From the NCBI GenBank assembly GCA_947445115.1, contig CANFCG010000006.1, positions 38,690-102,689 of the forward strand: DNA of 64,000 bases, given 5' to 3'. The translations under genes and the position numbers were made by a program. The DNA comes from Comamonadaceae bacterium. Lineage in GTDB: Bacteria; Pseudomonadota; Gammaproteobacteria; Burkholderiales; Burkholderiaceae_C. Shown piece by piece: positions 27,126 to 39,364 of the stretch (positions within the stretch are counted from its first letter, which is position 1; every line of letters starts with the position of its first letter). The notes beneath the pieces are model-generated. The model saw only the letters and a list, made by a program, of their open reading frames with translations. It had not been told where the DNA came from and made no database searches.

Positions 27126-27683
27126 TCATTTAGCTTGCCGCTCGCTTGTCACGATGCGTGGTTGCGCCAAACTGACTTGTGGATCGCTTTGCAGCTGTCT
27201 GATGGCGCGCTTCCATTCTGCCAAATCAGTCACTGTCAAAACATAAATACCTGACTTGGCAACGATTTCTTTTAGGTTCCACGTTTGATAAGCGTTTGGC
27301 ACGCCAGCACCAGTAAAGCGGACTGAGATTTCTTTGGTAATTAGACCAATTTCTTGCGTATCGTGCTGGAATGCCGCGCCCACATACAGCGGGGATGTAG
27401 TGGGCTTTGCCCCCGATTGCCTAATCACCGCATGGCGTCCAATGCGGCTCACGAAGTCTGGACTCTCAGGACTACCCTCTGGCGCTGACACAACCGATAC
27501 ATTCGACAGCACCGTCATTCGCCTACCGCCATGCCGACCTATTTGAATATCACCGCCTTGCAGCTCGTTGGCATGCAGGGAACGATGCGCATTCATCGGA
27601 CGATCATTTATCGGCTGGGCAGCGCTTGCCAAGCACAAAGCCATACCAATGAGTAAAGAACAAGTTGGGATGAGGCTACGCAC
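27126..27683 (-). CDS. Secreted protein with a subtilase-propeptide-like C-terminus
   Basis: A 185-residue protein starting at the GTG at 27683, preceded by a clear TAGGAGAA ribosome site. The longer frame from 27791 overlaps the protease gene. A signal peptide (IPTCSLLIGMALCLASAAQ) leads a soluble protein. The C-terminal 40 or so residues, SGIYVLTVTD...QSDPQVSLAQPR, resemble the last strand and helix of S8-family prodomains (the L..DP.V..A.P pattern). It lies 17 bases after the S8 protease stop in the same direction, so co-transcription and a role as a separate chaperone or inhibitor of that protease are plausible. The earlier part is not recognised. Confidence 0.7.
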   Translation of the reverse strand: MRSLIPTCSLLIGMALCLASAAQPINDRPMNAHRSLHANELQGGDIQIGRHGGRRMTVLSNVSVVSAPEGSPESPDFVSRIGRHAVIRQSGAKPTTSPLYVGAAFQHDTQEIGLITKEISVRFTGAGVPNAYQTWNLKEIVAKSGIYVLTVTDLAEWKRAIRQLQSDPQVSLAQPRIVTSERQAK

Positions 27684-27700
27684 GTTAAATTCTCCTAGGC

Positions 27701-29794
27701 TCAATGTCCACGAACCGTCAATTGTTGACCCACCGCTGTGGACAAAGATTGCACGGGCGATGCACATCGATTCATCACTTTGAGTGTCCAAGTCCCCGCA
27801 GCAGGCTCGCCATAAAAAGCATTGGATAACAAACGTATGCCCCCCATGCTGGCCGAAGTGTGCGCCGAGTCCATATTGAACACAATCGATTTTGTACCAC
27901 TTGGCGAAGTCAGCTCCACTTGATTGCAGTAAGGCAAATAACCGTCGCCAACATTAAACGTGATCTCCGCTTGCTCCACCGTGGTGAGTCCTGCCATGGC
28001 AAAGGTTTTAGTTAATCCGGCAAAACTTTGTCCAATCGTGGTTGCACCGATAGCAGCCGTTTGACTCACTGACTGAAACACTCCCAAGCTGCCTGCCACA
28101 TACGTGCGTGCAGCTGCGACCGCTGCGGATGCATCAACTAATCCAAAACCGTAGTGATTATGAAAATGGAAATTCGCCGCATTCGTGACCCAGCCTTGTT
28201 CGAGCACCAAGGTGCTTCCGTTGAAATAAGTCGTATTGATGACTGCAGGCTGCGATGATTGAACGACTCTAGCGGTACTGGCTAGGATATGCCGCACATC
28301 ACGCCAAGTCAAATTAGGGTTAACTTGCAACATTAAGGCAATGACGCCAGTTACGGTCGGCGCAGCAGCAGAAGTGCCATTAAACGAACCCGTGTAATTG
28401 CAAGTGGCGTTCGCGGTGCCCGTACCATCGCCTTTATTTAATAAATTTTTATGAATGCCGCCAGTGGCTGTCGATCGGACATAGCCAGCGTTACATCCGC
28501 TTTGATCCGTGGTGACCATGGCGGGCTTATAGCTATTGGGTACATTCCCTGGAATGATGGCCGAGTCATAGCCAAATTCCCCGCCAAAACCCGCAAGCCA
28601 AATGGCACTACCGGCCGAAGCGTATGAGCTGCGCTTGCTATCGGCGTCCACCGCCGTGACCACCAACGTACTGTAAAGCGTATTGTCCGAGTCTTGATTC
28701 ACGTTTTGACACGTCACTCCTGAATTCGTGCAATAGGTATTCATGGTGCCTGGCAACTGCGTCCCTGCGCTGTTGGCCATGCCCAAAAACCCATTGCCAG
28801 CCGATTTGACGATCAAGGCGCCCATACCAGAACGCAATGTAGTCGTATTCAAAGAAATAGCATCCTCTGCCACATCGGGTGGATACAACGAGGCGCTATC
28901 TGTGCCGGCACTAAAGTTAAACACATCTGACAAAACAGCGCTGTAATTTCTATTCCCGCCTAAGGCAATCGCACCGGCCGCATAGGATTGCGTGCTCGTT
29001 AAGTAGTTGTAGGCTCTTAAGTTGGCTTTAGGCGCTATGCCAGAAATACCTACGCCGTTATTCGCAACAGCCGCAATAATCCCCGCGATAGAAGTACCGT
29101 GATCTCCAGTCGTTACTTTATTGGTGGGGTCAGTTGAACCATTCAGGAAGTTATACGAATCGCCGCGCACTACATTCGCACTCAGATCTTCGTGTGCGAT
29201 CTCCAAACCTGAGTCCACCACCGTCACATTGACATTAGTGCCCTTCACGCCACTCGTCCACAAAGTCCCCATATTCAAATCAAACCCACTGCCAACTGCA
29301 GGAACATTTGACGCAAAGTATTGATTTTTATTATTTAAATACCACTGCCAAGCAAGCAACGGGTCGAGGTTAGAAACACTATCCGTTTGCACATTAACAC
29401 TGACCACCGTACTTGTGACGGCGTTACTGATTTTGACTTGCAAGCTATCACTAGAAGCAGACGAAGGAAAGGCCAACGAATAAGTCAATAAGCCCGTACT
29501 GGACAATGTGGCAACACCTGCCGATGGCCGTGCCACGATCGTATAAGTAAGGGGTAGATTTTGCGGATCTGAGGCCTGAATTTGGAGCGTCCGCGTGACC
29601 AAACCTGCGGCGCCACCAGAATCGATGCTGAGACTTTGATTCGATGCAATCAAGGCATTGAGGACTGCTGGCTCACTAGCAGCAAACTTACCTCCGCCAC
29701 CGCCGCCTCCACAGGCGAATAAATAAACACCCACACTGACAAGCAGTGCTGAGGAAAACCGGCGGGCGAAAGAGTTATCGCTCTTTGTGATCAT
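27701..29794 (-). CDS. Kexin-like S8 serine protease lipoprotein with P domain
   Basis: A 697-residue subtilase. The signal peptide ends in a lipobox (LFAC, Cys28) followed by a seven-Gly run, so it should be lipid-anchored. Residues of about 45-140 form an Ig/cadherin-like domain. The catalytic domain has Asp194 in VVDSGLEIAHEDL, His232 in GDHGTSIAGI, the oxyanion Asn334 in SAGNG and Ser475 in FNGTSAAAP. The C-terminal P/Homo-B domain (about 580-697) has VEQAEITFNV, VELTSPSGTKSIV and GTWTLKVMNR. No propeptide-like module is seen between the lipid anchor and the catalytic domain, where S8 enzymes usually have one; the gene just downstream may supply it. Substrates are unknown. Confidence 0.93.
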   Translation of the reverse strand: MITKSDNSFARRFSSALLVSVGVYLFACGGGGGGGKFAASEPAVLNALIASNQSLSIDSGGAAGLVTRTLQIQASDPQNLPLTYTIVARPSAGVATLSSTGLLTYSLAFPSSASSDSLQVKISNAVTSTVVSVNVQTDSVSNLDPLLAWQWYLNNKNQYFASNVPAVGSGFDLNMGTLWTSGVKGTNVNVTVVDSGLEIAHEDLSANVVRGDSYNFLNGSTDPTNKVTTGDHGTSIAGIIAAVANNGVGISGIAPKANLRAYNYLTSTQSYAAGAIALGGNRNYSAVLSDVFNFSAGTDSASLYPPDVAEDAISLNTTTLRSGMGALIVKSAGNGFLGMANSAGTQLPGTMNTYCTNSGVTCQNVNQDSDNTLYSTLVVTAVDADSKRSSYASAGSAIWLAGFGGEFGYDSAIIPGNVPNSYKPAMVTTDQSGCNAGYVRSTATGGIHKNLLNKGDGTGTANATCNYTGSFNGTSAAAPTVTGVIALMLQVNPNLTWRDVRHILASTARVVQSSQPAVINTTYFNGSTLVLEQGWVTNAANFHFHNHYGFGLVDASAAVAAARTYVAGSLGVFQSVSQTAAIGATTIGQSFAGLTKTFAMAGLTTVEQAEITFNVGDGYLPYCNQVELTSPSGTKSIVFNMDSAHTSASMGGIRLLSNAFYGEPAAGTWTLKVMNRCASPVQSLSTAVGQQLTVRGH

Positions 29795-29826
29795 TGAGAT
29801 ATCAACTCATGGTGAAGTTGATCTGA

Positions 29827-30834
<1,008 letters not shown>

Positions 30835-30861
30835 CTAAGTTAAAAAATAAAATGCAAAAAA

Positions 30862-32904
30862 TCAAATCGCCTGGATCACCGTTGCTGCCACGTTTTCAGG
30901 CGTAAACCCAAAGTGCTCAAATAAAACGGGGGCTGGTGCTGACTCACCGTAGCTATCGATACCCACTACGGCCGCACAGCCGTACTTCCACCAACCATCC
31001 GTCGACCCCATCTCCACCGCTATGCGTGGCAATCCCTTCGGGAGGACCTCATTTTTATACGCCACGCTTTGCTTGTCAAACGTCGTCGTGCTAGGCATAG
31101 AGACCACGCGCACGGCTATATTTTTAGTCGCCAATAGTGACTGTGTTTTTAGTGCCAACTGCACTTCCGACCCTGTGGCAATGATAACCGCTTGCGCCTT
31201 TTTACGCAGCCCCACTTCGCTTGGTTCAGCCAGTACATAGGCGCCCTTGCTGATGTCTGCTAACTCATTTTTTGGCGCATACGGTAAGTTTTGGCGCGAG
31301 AGCAAAAGCGCCGTCGGTTTGGTTTTGTTTTGCAGCGCCACCGCCCATGCCACAGCCGTTTCAGCGGTATCGCCTGGACGCCACACGTCAAGGTTTGGAA
31401 TGAGACGTAGGCTAGCCGCGTGCTCAATCGACTGATGTGTCGGGCCGTCTTCGCCAAGGCCAATGGAGTCATGGGTAAAGACGTGAATCACACGAGCCTT
31501 CATCAGCGCCGCCATACGAATGGCATTGCGTGAGTAGTCGCTAAACGTCAAGAACGTGCCGCCGTAAGGGATGAAACCACCGTGCAGCGTCACACCATTC
31601 ATGATGGCCGCCATGCCGAACTCACGCACGCCGTAGTTGATATGGCGACCGCCCTGGCCAGCCTCATTTTTAACGACATTACCCGCCAAATCAAAACGCA
31701 AATTCGGCGTAGATTTGGTGTTGGTCAGATTCGATCCCGTCAAATCCGCGCTACCGCCCAGCATCTCGGGCAGCGCAGCCGTAAAAGCTTCCAACGCGAT
31801 TTGGCTGGCTTTGCGCGACGCCACGGTCTCGGCCTTGGTATGCGCCGCGACGACGGCATCAAATGCGGTTTGCGCGAAATTCCTTGGCAAATCACCCGCC
31901 ATGCGTCGCGTAAATTCGCTGGCTAATTCAGGATATTCTTTGCTATAGGCTGCGAAGGCCTTATTCCACTGGGCTTCTTGTCTTTTGCCTTTGGACACGC
32001 CATTCCATGCGGCTTGCAGGGCGGTAGGGATTTCAAATGGAGCGGATGTCCAGCCAAGTGCTGCGCGAGTCAGTGCGATTTCCTCCGCGCCTAGCGGTTC
32101 GCCGTGCGCCTTAGCTGTATTAGCTCGGTTAGGTGACCCTTTGCCAATAGCCGTTTTACAGCAAATCAGTGTTGGTTTTTCTGGGTTGATTTTGGCGGCA
32201 GCGATGGCGGCGCTCACGGCAGAAGCGTCATGACCATCTACATCGGCAATCACGTTCCAGCCGTAAGCCTCAAAACGCTTCGGTGTGTTGTCGATAAACC
32301 ATGGCGCAACCGCGCCGTCGATGCTGATGCCGTTGTCGTCATAGAGCGCAACGAGCTTATTCAGCTTCCAAGCGCCAGCCAGCGCAGCCGCCTCGTGGCT
32401 AATACCCTCCATCAAGCAGCCATCGCCCAAAAACACGTAAGTGTGATGATCGACGATGGTGTGATTGGGCTTATTGAACTCCGACGCCAACAGCTTTTCT
32501 GCCAGCGCCATACCTACAGCATTGGTAATGCCCTGCCCGAGCGGCCCTGTGGTGGTCTCCACGCCAGGCGTGACGCCCACTTCGGGGTGACCTGCGGTTT
32601 TGCTGTGCAATTTACGGAAATTTTTGAGCTCACTCATCGGCAAGTCGTAACCTGTGAGGTGTAACAGCGCATAAATTAGCATCGAGCCGTGACCGTTAGA
32701 GAGTACGAAACGGTCGCGATTCGCCCAATGCGGGTTCGCGGGGTTGTGATTGAGATGCTCATGCCACAGCGCCACCGCCATGTCGGCCATACCCATAGGC
32801 GCACCTGGATGCCCCGAATTGGCCTCTTGCACAGCGTCCATTGCCAGCGCACGGATGCAATTGGCCATTTGTTGTTTTTGATTGGGAGCTAAAGTAGTGG
32901 CCAT
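30862..32904 (-). CDS. tkt: Transketolase
   Basis: A thiamine-diphosphate enzyme of the pentose phosphate pathway, about 680 residues from the ATG at 32904. A 21-residue longer form from 32967 is open but adds nothing conserved. Landmarks are [47 protein letters not shown], the ThDP-binding [18 protein letters not shown], the GSADLTGSN segment, and [16 protein letters not shown] with the catalytic His. It is divergent from murU, and gap follows. Confidence 0.95.
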   Translation of the reverse strand: MATTLAPNQKQQMANCIRALAMDAVQEANSGHPGAPMGMADMAVALWHEHLNHNPANPHWANRDRFVLSNGHGSMLIYALLHLTGYDLPMSELKNFRKLHSKTAGHPEVGVTPGVETTTGPLGQGITNAVGMALAEKLLASEFNKPNHTIVDHHTYVFLGDGCLMEGISHEAAALAGAWKLNKLVALYDDNGISIDGAVAPWFIDNTPKRFEAYGWNVIADVDGHDASAVSAAIAAAKINPEKPTLICCKTAIGKGSPNRANTAKAHGEPLGAEEIALTRAALGWTSAPFEIPTALQAAWNGVSKGKRQEAQWNKAFAAYSKEYPELASEFTRRMAGDLPRNFAQTAFDAVVAAHTKAETVASRKASQIALEAFTAALPEMLGGSADLTGSNLTNTKSTPNLRFDLAGNVVKNEAGQGGRHINYGVREFGMAAIMNGVTLHGGFIPYGGTFLTFSDYSRNAIRMAALMKARVIHVFTHDSIGLGEDGPTHQSIEHAASLRLIPNLDVWRPGDTAETAVAWAVALQNKTKPTALLLSRQNLPYAPKNELADISKGAYVLAEPSEVGLRKKAQAVIIATGSEVQLALKTQSLLATKNIAVRVVSMPSTTTFDKQSVAYKNEVLPKGLPRIAVEMGSTDGWWKYGCAAVVGIDSYGESAPAPVLFEHFGFTPENVAATVIQAI

Positions 32905-32980
32905 GGGTGCGTCAAAGTGAGGTGAAAAAATGAGGGGCTGGAAAACCCTATATTTTACTAAGCTCATAAACTAAGCCATT

Positions 32981-33703
32981 ATGAACAAAGCCACCGCCAT
33001 GATTTTGGCCGCAGGACGCGGCGAGCGGATGCGTCCGCTGACCGACACTTGCCCCAAACCCATGTTGCGGGTAGCAGGCAAGCCGCTCATTCAATGGCAT
33101 GTGGAGGCACTCACCCTGCAAGGCAATCGGAACTTGGTCGTCAACACAGCATGGCTGGGAGGCCGCATCCTACAAGGCCTAGCGGATGGCAGCCCATTTC
33201 AAACGCACATTCAGTATTCGCACGAGGGCGAAGATTTTGGCCACGCATTGGAAACAGCTGGCGGCATCATTCGCGCTTTGCCCATGCTGGCAGATACGTT
33301 TTGGATCGTCGCAGGTGATGTGTTCGCGCCAAGCTTCGAATTTTCCAAGCCGGCTTTGGAAGCGTTTGCCGCATCCAGCATGCATGCGCATATATGGCTC
33401 GTGCCCAATCCTGCGCACAACCTCAAAGGTGATTTCGGATTGTCCGAGGACGGACTGGCACTCAATCTACCCAAGGAATCAGCACATCCCAAATGGACGT
33501 ACTCCACGATTGGGCTTTATAAAAAATCATTTTTTGATGAGCCGTCAACAGGTATTCCCGCTGGCAACTCCTATGGAATCAAGGCTGCGCTGGCACCTCT
33601 CTTGCGAGCCGCAATGCACAAGGGCTTGGTAAGTGCCGAAATTTACACTGGCGATTGGACGGATGTGGGCACACCTGAAAGACTGAGAGAATTGAATTTA
33701 TGA
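32981..33703 (+). CDS. murU: N-acetylmuramate alpha-1-phosphate uridylyltransferase
   Basis: A 240-residue nucleotidyltransferase making UDP-MurNAc in the cell-wall recycling bypass. The signature MILAAGRGERMRPLTDTCPKPMLRVAGKPLIQWHV is at the N-terminus. The sugar-binding residues are in GHALETAGGI. The catalytic Asp of the VAGDVFAP segment and GDWTDVGTPERLREL near the C-terminus fit MurU well. Some paralogues are glucose-1-phosphate thymidylyltransferases, but the short length and the pepP neighbour support MurU. It overlaps pepP by four bases (ATGA). Confidence 0.9.
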   Translation: MNKATAMILAAGRGERMRPLTDTCPKPMLRVAGKPLIQWHVEALTLQGNRNLVVNTAWLGGRILQGLADGSPFQTHIQYSHEGEDFGHALETAGGIIRALPMLADTFWIVAGDVFAPSFEFSKPALEAFAASSMHAHIWLVPNPAHNLKGDFGLSEDGLALNLPKESAHPKWTYSTIGLYKKSFFDEPSTGIPAGNSYGIKAALAPLLRAAMHKGLVSAEIYTGDWTDVGTPERLRELNL

Positions 33704-35082
33704 GTAATAACATCTACGCCCAGCGCCGCGCCCGCCTCGCCTCCCAGCTTGCCAGCAACGGCATCGCTATCATTCCGACTGCACCAGAGCAGCGGCGCAA
33801 CCGCGACAGCGATTTTTTATTTCGCTTTGATAGCTACTTCCATTACCTGACGGGCTTTACCGAGCCCAACGCCACGCTGGTATTGCTCGCCAACGGGCAC
33901 TCGATTTTGTTTTGCCAGCCCAAGGACGAAGCACGCGAAATTTGGGATGGCATCCGTCTAGGCCCTGCTGCAGCCCCCGCTGCGCTTGGCCTGCAGACTG
34001 CCTTTGCTAGTACGGAGTTAGATGCACATCTGCCCGTTTTGTTAGAAAACACCGCTGTCGTTTACTTCCCCTTCGCCACGCACCAAGGCTTAGACGGGCA
34101 AATCACGCATTGGTTGGAGGCTGTGCGGTGCAAGGCTCGCCAAGGCGTGACCTGCCCTGCTGAGCAGCGCGATTTGTGCGCCTTGCTGGACGAAATGCGA
34201 CTCATCAAAGACGCCTCCGAAATCGCCACCATGCGCCGCGCCGCGCAGATCAGTGCAGGCGCACACATCCGTGCGATGAAGCTCTCGGCTGCACGGTTGC
34301 GCCAAGGCTTAGACACGCGCGAGTTCCATTTAGATGCCGAACTGCTACACGAATTCCGCTTGCAAGGCTCAGAGTATCCCGCGTACAGCTCCATCGTGGC
34401 GGGCGGCGCGAACGCTTGCGTGCTGCATTACCGCGCTGATGCTGCGCCGATCTTGAATGGCGATTTAGTGCTGATTGACGCGGGCTGCGAACTGCACGGC
34501 TACGCATCCGACATCACACGCACCTTCCCCGCCAACGGCAAATTTACAAAGCCACAACGCGAGCTATACGACATCGTGCTGGCCAGCCAAGAGGCGGCCG
34601 CAGCGGCTACAAAACCCGGCAATCGCTTTAACGATCCGCATGATGCGGCACTAGCCATCCTCGCGCAAGGCATGCTGGACGTGGGTTTGCTAGACGCAAA
34701 CAAAGTGGGTAGCCTGCAAGACGTGATCGAGCAACGTGCCTACACACCGTTTTATATGCATCGCACCAGTCACTGGTTGGGTATGGATGTACACGATTGC
34801 GGCTCGTACATCGAGCCTTCCGAGGCGCACGTTGTGACCGAAAAAATTGATCCCGTCACCAAGCAAACCCTGCAGGTGCGCCCTAGCCGAATTCTGCGCG
34901 AAGGCATGGTGCTGACCCTCGAGCCTGGCATTTACGTGCGGCCAGCGGCGGGTGTGCCCGAGCGCTATCACAACATCGGGATTCGGATTGAAGACGATGC
35001 ACTGGTGACGGGCACGGGCTGCGAGCTACTCAGCCGCGGCGTGCCTGTAAATGCGGATGAGATTGAAGCGTTAATGTTTTGA
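33700..35082 (+). CDS. pepP: Xaa-Pro aminopeptidase (M24B)
   Basis: A 460-residue di-metal aminopeptidase that releases the N-terminal residue before proline. An N-terminal creatinase-like domain (about 1-175) has the RNRDSDFLFRFDSYFHYLTGF segment. The catalytic pita-bread domain holds the metal ligands in LIDAGCELHGYASDITRTFP (two Asp), HRTSHWLGMDVHD (His), LTLEPGIYVRP (Glu) and GIRIEDD (Glu). All five ligands are present. It overlaps murU by four bases, and an intergenic region follows before katG. Confidence 0.95.
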   Translation: MSNNIYAQRRARLASQLASNGIAIIPTAPEQRRNRDSDFLFRFDSYFHYLTGFTEPNATLVLLANGHSILFCQPKDEAREIWDGIRLGPAAAPAALGLQTAFASTELDAHLPVLLENTAVVYFPFATHQGLDGQITHWLEAVRCKARQGVTCPAEQRDLCALLDEMRLIKDASEIATMRRAAQISAGAHIRAMKLSAARLRQGLDTREFHLDAELLHEFRLQGSEYPAYSSIVAGGANACVLHYRADAAPILNGDLVLIDAGCELHGYASDITRTFPANGKFTKPQRELYDIVLASQEAAAAATKPGNRFNDPHDAALAILAQGMLDVGLLDANKVGSLQDVIEQRAYTPFYMHRTSHWLGMDVHDCGSYIEPSEAHVVTEKIDPVTKQTLQVRPSRILREGMVLTLEPGIYVRPAAGVPERYHNIGIRIEDDALVTGTGCELLSRGVPVNADEIEALMF

Positions 35083-35170
35083 GGGTTTGCCTATCGCCGT
35101 GATTTAAAAATAAGCTTTGGTTAATAACCATCGCCGCCTTAAGCTGCAAAAGCTAGTTATTTCCAGCTAG

Positions 35171-37393
<2,223 letters not shown>

Positions 37394-37411
37394 TTTTTAG
37401 GCCATCGCTAC

Positions 37412-37435
37412 AAATGACCCTTCGGGGTCATTTTT
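37412..37435 (+). terminator. Rho-independent terminator after katG
   Basis: AAATGACCC, loop TTCG, GGGTCA and a run of Ts make a perfect stem with a stable tetraloop, 18 bases after the katG stop. It should separate katG from the rubrerythrin unit, which therefore needs its own promoter. Confidence 0.93.
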
Positions 37436-37474
37436 AATAGCCCCTATCAATCAATTAGTCATTTTCAATTAGAC

Positions 37475-37488
37475 TTAACTATAGTTAA
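37475..37488. promoter_or_regulatory. Candidate operator: TTAACTATAGTTAA palindrome before rubrerythrin
   Basis: A perfect 14-base palindrome lies in the AT-rich gap between the katG terminator and the rubrerythrin gene. It is preceded by two direct TCAATTAG repeats at 37451-37458 and 37465-37472. The position suits a promoter-proximal regulator site. The regulator is not identifiable from sequence. Confidence 0.4.
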
Positions 37489-37546
37489 AAACTACCATTC
37501 GTCCTGTGTTGATAAATTTCTTTAATTTTTAATCAGGAGTAAAACC

Positions 37547-38032
37547 ATGAGCCAAGCCAGCCAGCGCCCCGACATCAAAACCTTTGCCAACTTAGAGTCC
37601 GCCTTTGCAGGCGAGAGCATGGCGCACATCAAGTACCGCTATTTCGCCAAGCTCGCTCGCGCTGCGGGCGACGAAGAGACCGCCAAGACCTTTGAAGCTA
37701 CCGCCGACCAAGAAGTCATGCACGCCTTTGGTCACCTCGACTTGCTCTATCCAGCGGCGACCATGACACCCGCGAAGGCTTTGCAAATCGCGATTGACGG
37801 CGAAACCTACGAGTACACCGAGATGTACCCGACGTTCCGCAAAACGGCTGAGCTTGAGGGCAACATCGCTGCTGTGGCCGAGATGGATGAGCAGATTGCC
37901 GAGTCGAAGGTTCATGCTGCACAATTTAAGGCGACGCTTGAGAAAGCGCAAAAACGTTTTGCTGCACTTGCTAAAGTGGAAGAGCGTCACGCCAACCACT
38001 ACAAGGCGCAGCTTGCAAAAGTAACTGCGTAA
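37547..38032 (+). CDS. Rubrerythrin (ferritin-like diiron peroxidase), rubredoxin-less form
   Basis: A 161-residue four-helix diiron protein that reduces H2O2. The Fe-binding helices hold LESAFAGESMAHIKYRYFAKLA, the EATADQEVMHAFGHLDLL segment, KTAELEGNIAAVAEMDEQIAE and the C-terminal helix EERHANHYKAQL. The usual C-terminal rubredoxin domain of classical rubrerythrin is missing, but a separate rubredoxin gene follows. A good AGGAGT ribosome site precedes the ATG. It should receive electrons from the rubredoxin and reductase encoded downstream. Confidence 0.92.
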   Translation: MSQASQRPDIKTFANLESAFAGESMAHIKYRYFAKLARAAGDEETAKTFEATADQEVMHAFGHLDLLYPAATMTPAKALQIAIDGETYEYTEMYPTFRKTAELEGNIAAVAEMDEQIAESKVHAAQFKATLEKAQKRFAALAKVEERHANHYKAQLAKVTA

Positions 38033-38074
38033 GCTTTTTAGTCATTCATCGACTTATTTCCACATGTCACCCTA

Positions 38075-38098
38075 GATTCCCACCTTCGCGGGAATGAC
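38075..38098 (+). repeat. Dispersed palindromic repeat, copy 3 (rubrerythrin/rubredoxin gap)
   Basis: GATTCCCACCTTCGCGGGAATGAC, a copy with one mismatch in the stem, lies 42 bases after the rubrerythrin stop and 28 bases before the rubredoxin ATG. It could attenuate or stabilise the mRNA between the two genes. Confidence 0.75.
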
Positions 38099-38126
38099 GA
38101 ATTTGTTAATTTTTAAAGGAATCCCC

Positions 38127-38291
38127 ATGAAAACCTATCTTTGTATCGTTTGCGGTTTTGTTTATGACGAGGCTGTTGGCCGTGTTGAAGACGGCATTGC
38201 CGCTGGCACCAAGTTCGCTGATATTCCAGACAGCTGGGCTTGCCCTGATTGCGGCGTAGCCAAGGCGGACTTTGAAGTCGTTGAAATTTAA
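38127..38291 (+). CDS. Rubredoxin
   Basis: A 54-residue rubredoxin with the four iron-binding cysteines in CIVC (6 and 9) and CPDC (39 and 42), the Y-x-Y-like core and a WACPDCG loop. The start is the ATG at 38127 after AAAGGA; the longer open frame is repeat sequence. It passes single electrons from the adjacent reductase to rubrerythrin. Confidence 0.95.
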   Translation: MKTYLCIVCGFVYDEAVGRVEDGIAAGTKFADIPDSWACPDCGVAKADFEVVEI

Positions 38292-38301
38292 GCCAAGCGT
38301 C

Positions 38302-39327
38302 ATGACTGCACCCATCGTCATCATCGGTTCAGGCCTTGCGGCATGGAGCACCGTGCGCGAGCTGCGTAAGCTAGAAGCCTTATCCAGTATGGCTTTGCAG
38401 CCAGTCACCTTGATCTGCGCCGACAGCGGCGACTTCTACGCCAAGCCCACGTTATCGAACGCGCTCGCGCAAAAGCGCACGCCCGCGCAGTTGGTCACCA
38501 CGCCAGCCGCCAAGATGAGCGAGACGCAAAACGTCACGCTCATGGCAAACACATCAGTTCACAAGATTGATACGGCGGCGCAGATGGTGCAGACCAGCCA
38601 AGGTGATGTCAGTTATGACCGTTTGGTGTTGGCGCTAGGCGCAAGCCCGATCCGAGTTCCCGTTGATGGGGATGCAAGTGACGTGATTCTGTCCGTCAAT
38701 TCGATTTCAGACTTTGCCGCGTTTCATGCCAAGCTGGACGGTTCGCCCAAACACGTCGCCATCATGGGCGCAGGTTTGATTGGCTGCGAATTTGCCAACG
38801 ATCTCGTGCTGGGTGGGCACACCGTCAGCGTGGTCGATCCTGCACCGAGGGCGCTGGCCGCGTTGATTGACGAGAGCACCAGCCTAGAGTTGCAAAGCAA
38901 GCTCACGCCGCTTGGCGTGACTTGGCATTTCGGCACCACGGTTCAAGCTGCCCGGACACACGAAAACCGAATTCATGTCCTGCTTGCCGATGGAGAAATG
39001 ATAAAAGCTGATTTGATCTTGAGCGCCATTGGCCTACGCCCCAACGTTCAACTAGCCAAAGATGCGGGGCTGACAACCGATCGTGGGATTGTGGTGAGCG
39101 AGTTGCTGCAAACTAGCGACCCCGCCATCTTTGCGCTGGGCGACTGTGCGCAATACGGCTTTGTGAGCGGCAAAATCCAAGTGCTGCCCTACGTCATGCC
39201 CGTGATGCACGCCAGCCGTGCCTTAGCGAGCACGCTGCTCGGCAAGCCCCAGCCCGTGCGGTTTCCAGCGATGCCTGTGCGCGTAAAAACGCCAGCACAT
39301 CCGATTACGGTGGCAAGCCCAGTCTGA
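38302..39327 (+). CDS. Rubredoxin reductase-like FAD/NAD(P) oxidoreductase
   Basis: A 341-residue pyridine nucleotide-disulfide-type reductase. I use the ATG at 38302, just ahead of the FAD motif IVIIGSGLAAWSTVREL. The NAD(P) motif is VAIMGAGLIGCEFANDLVLGG at about residue 150. The second FAD motif PAIFALGDCAQYG comes near residue 270. It resembles RubB/AlkT-type reductases. It starts 10 bases after the rubredoxin gene. Together with rubrerythrin this makes a complete NAD(P)H-to-peroxide electron chain. Confidence 0.92.
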   Translation: MTAPIVIIGSGLAAWSTVRELRKLEALSSMALQPVTLICADSGDFYAKPTLSNALAQKRTPAQLVTTPAAKMSETQNVTLMANTSVHKIDTAAQMVQTSQGDVSYDRLVLALGASPIRVPVDGDASDVILSVNSISDFAAFHAKLDGSPKHVAIMGAGLIGCEFANDLVLGGHTVSVVDPAPRALAALIDESTSLELQSKLTPLGVTWHFGTTVQAARTHENRIHVLLADGEMIKADLILSAIGLRPNVQLAKDAGLTTDRGIVVSELLQTSDPAIFALGDCAQYGFVSGKIQVLPYVMPVMHASRALASTLLGKPQPVRFPAMPVRVKTPAHPITVASPV

Positions 39328-39336
39328 GGCCTATCA

Positions 39337-39364
39337 GTCATTCCCGCGCAGGCGGGAGTCCAGG
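39337..39364 (-). repeat. Dispersed palindromic repeat, copy 4 (forms the EamA gene end)
   Basis: GTCATTCCCGC GCA GGCGGGAGTCC with one mismatch in the stem. On the minus strand it supplies the last codons (GLPPARE) and the TGA stop of the EamA gene, so the repeat has taken over that gene's C-terminus. Confidence 0.8.
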
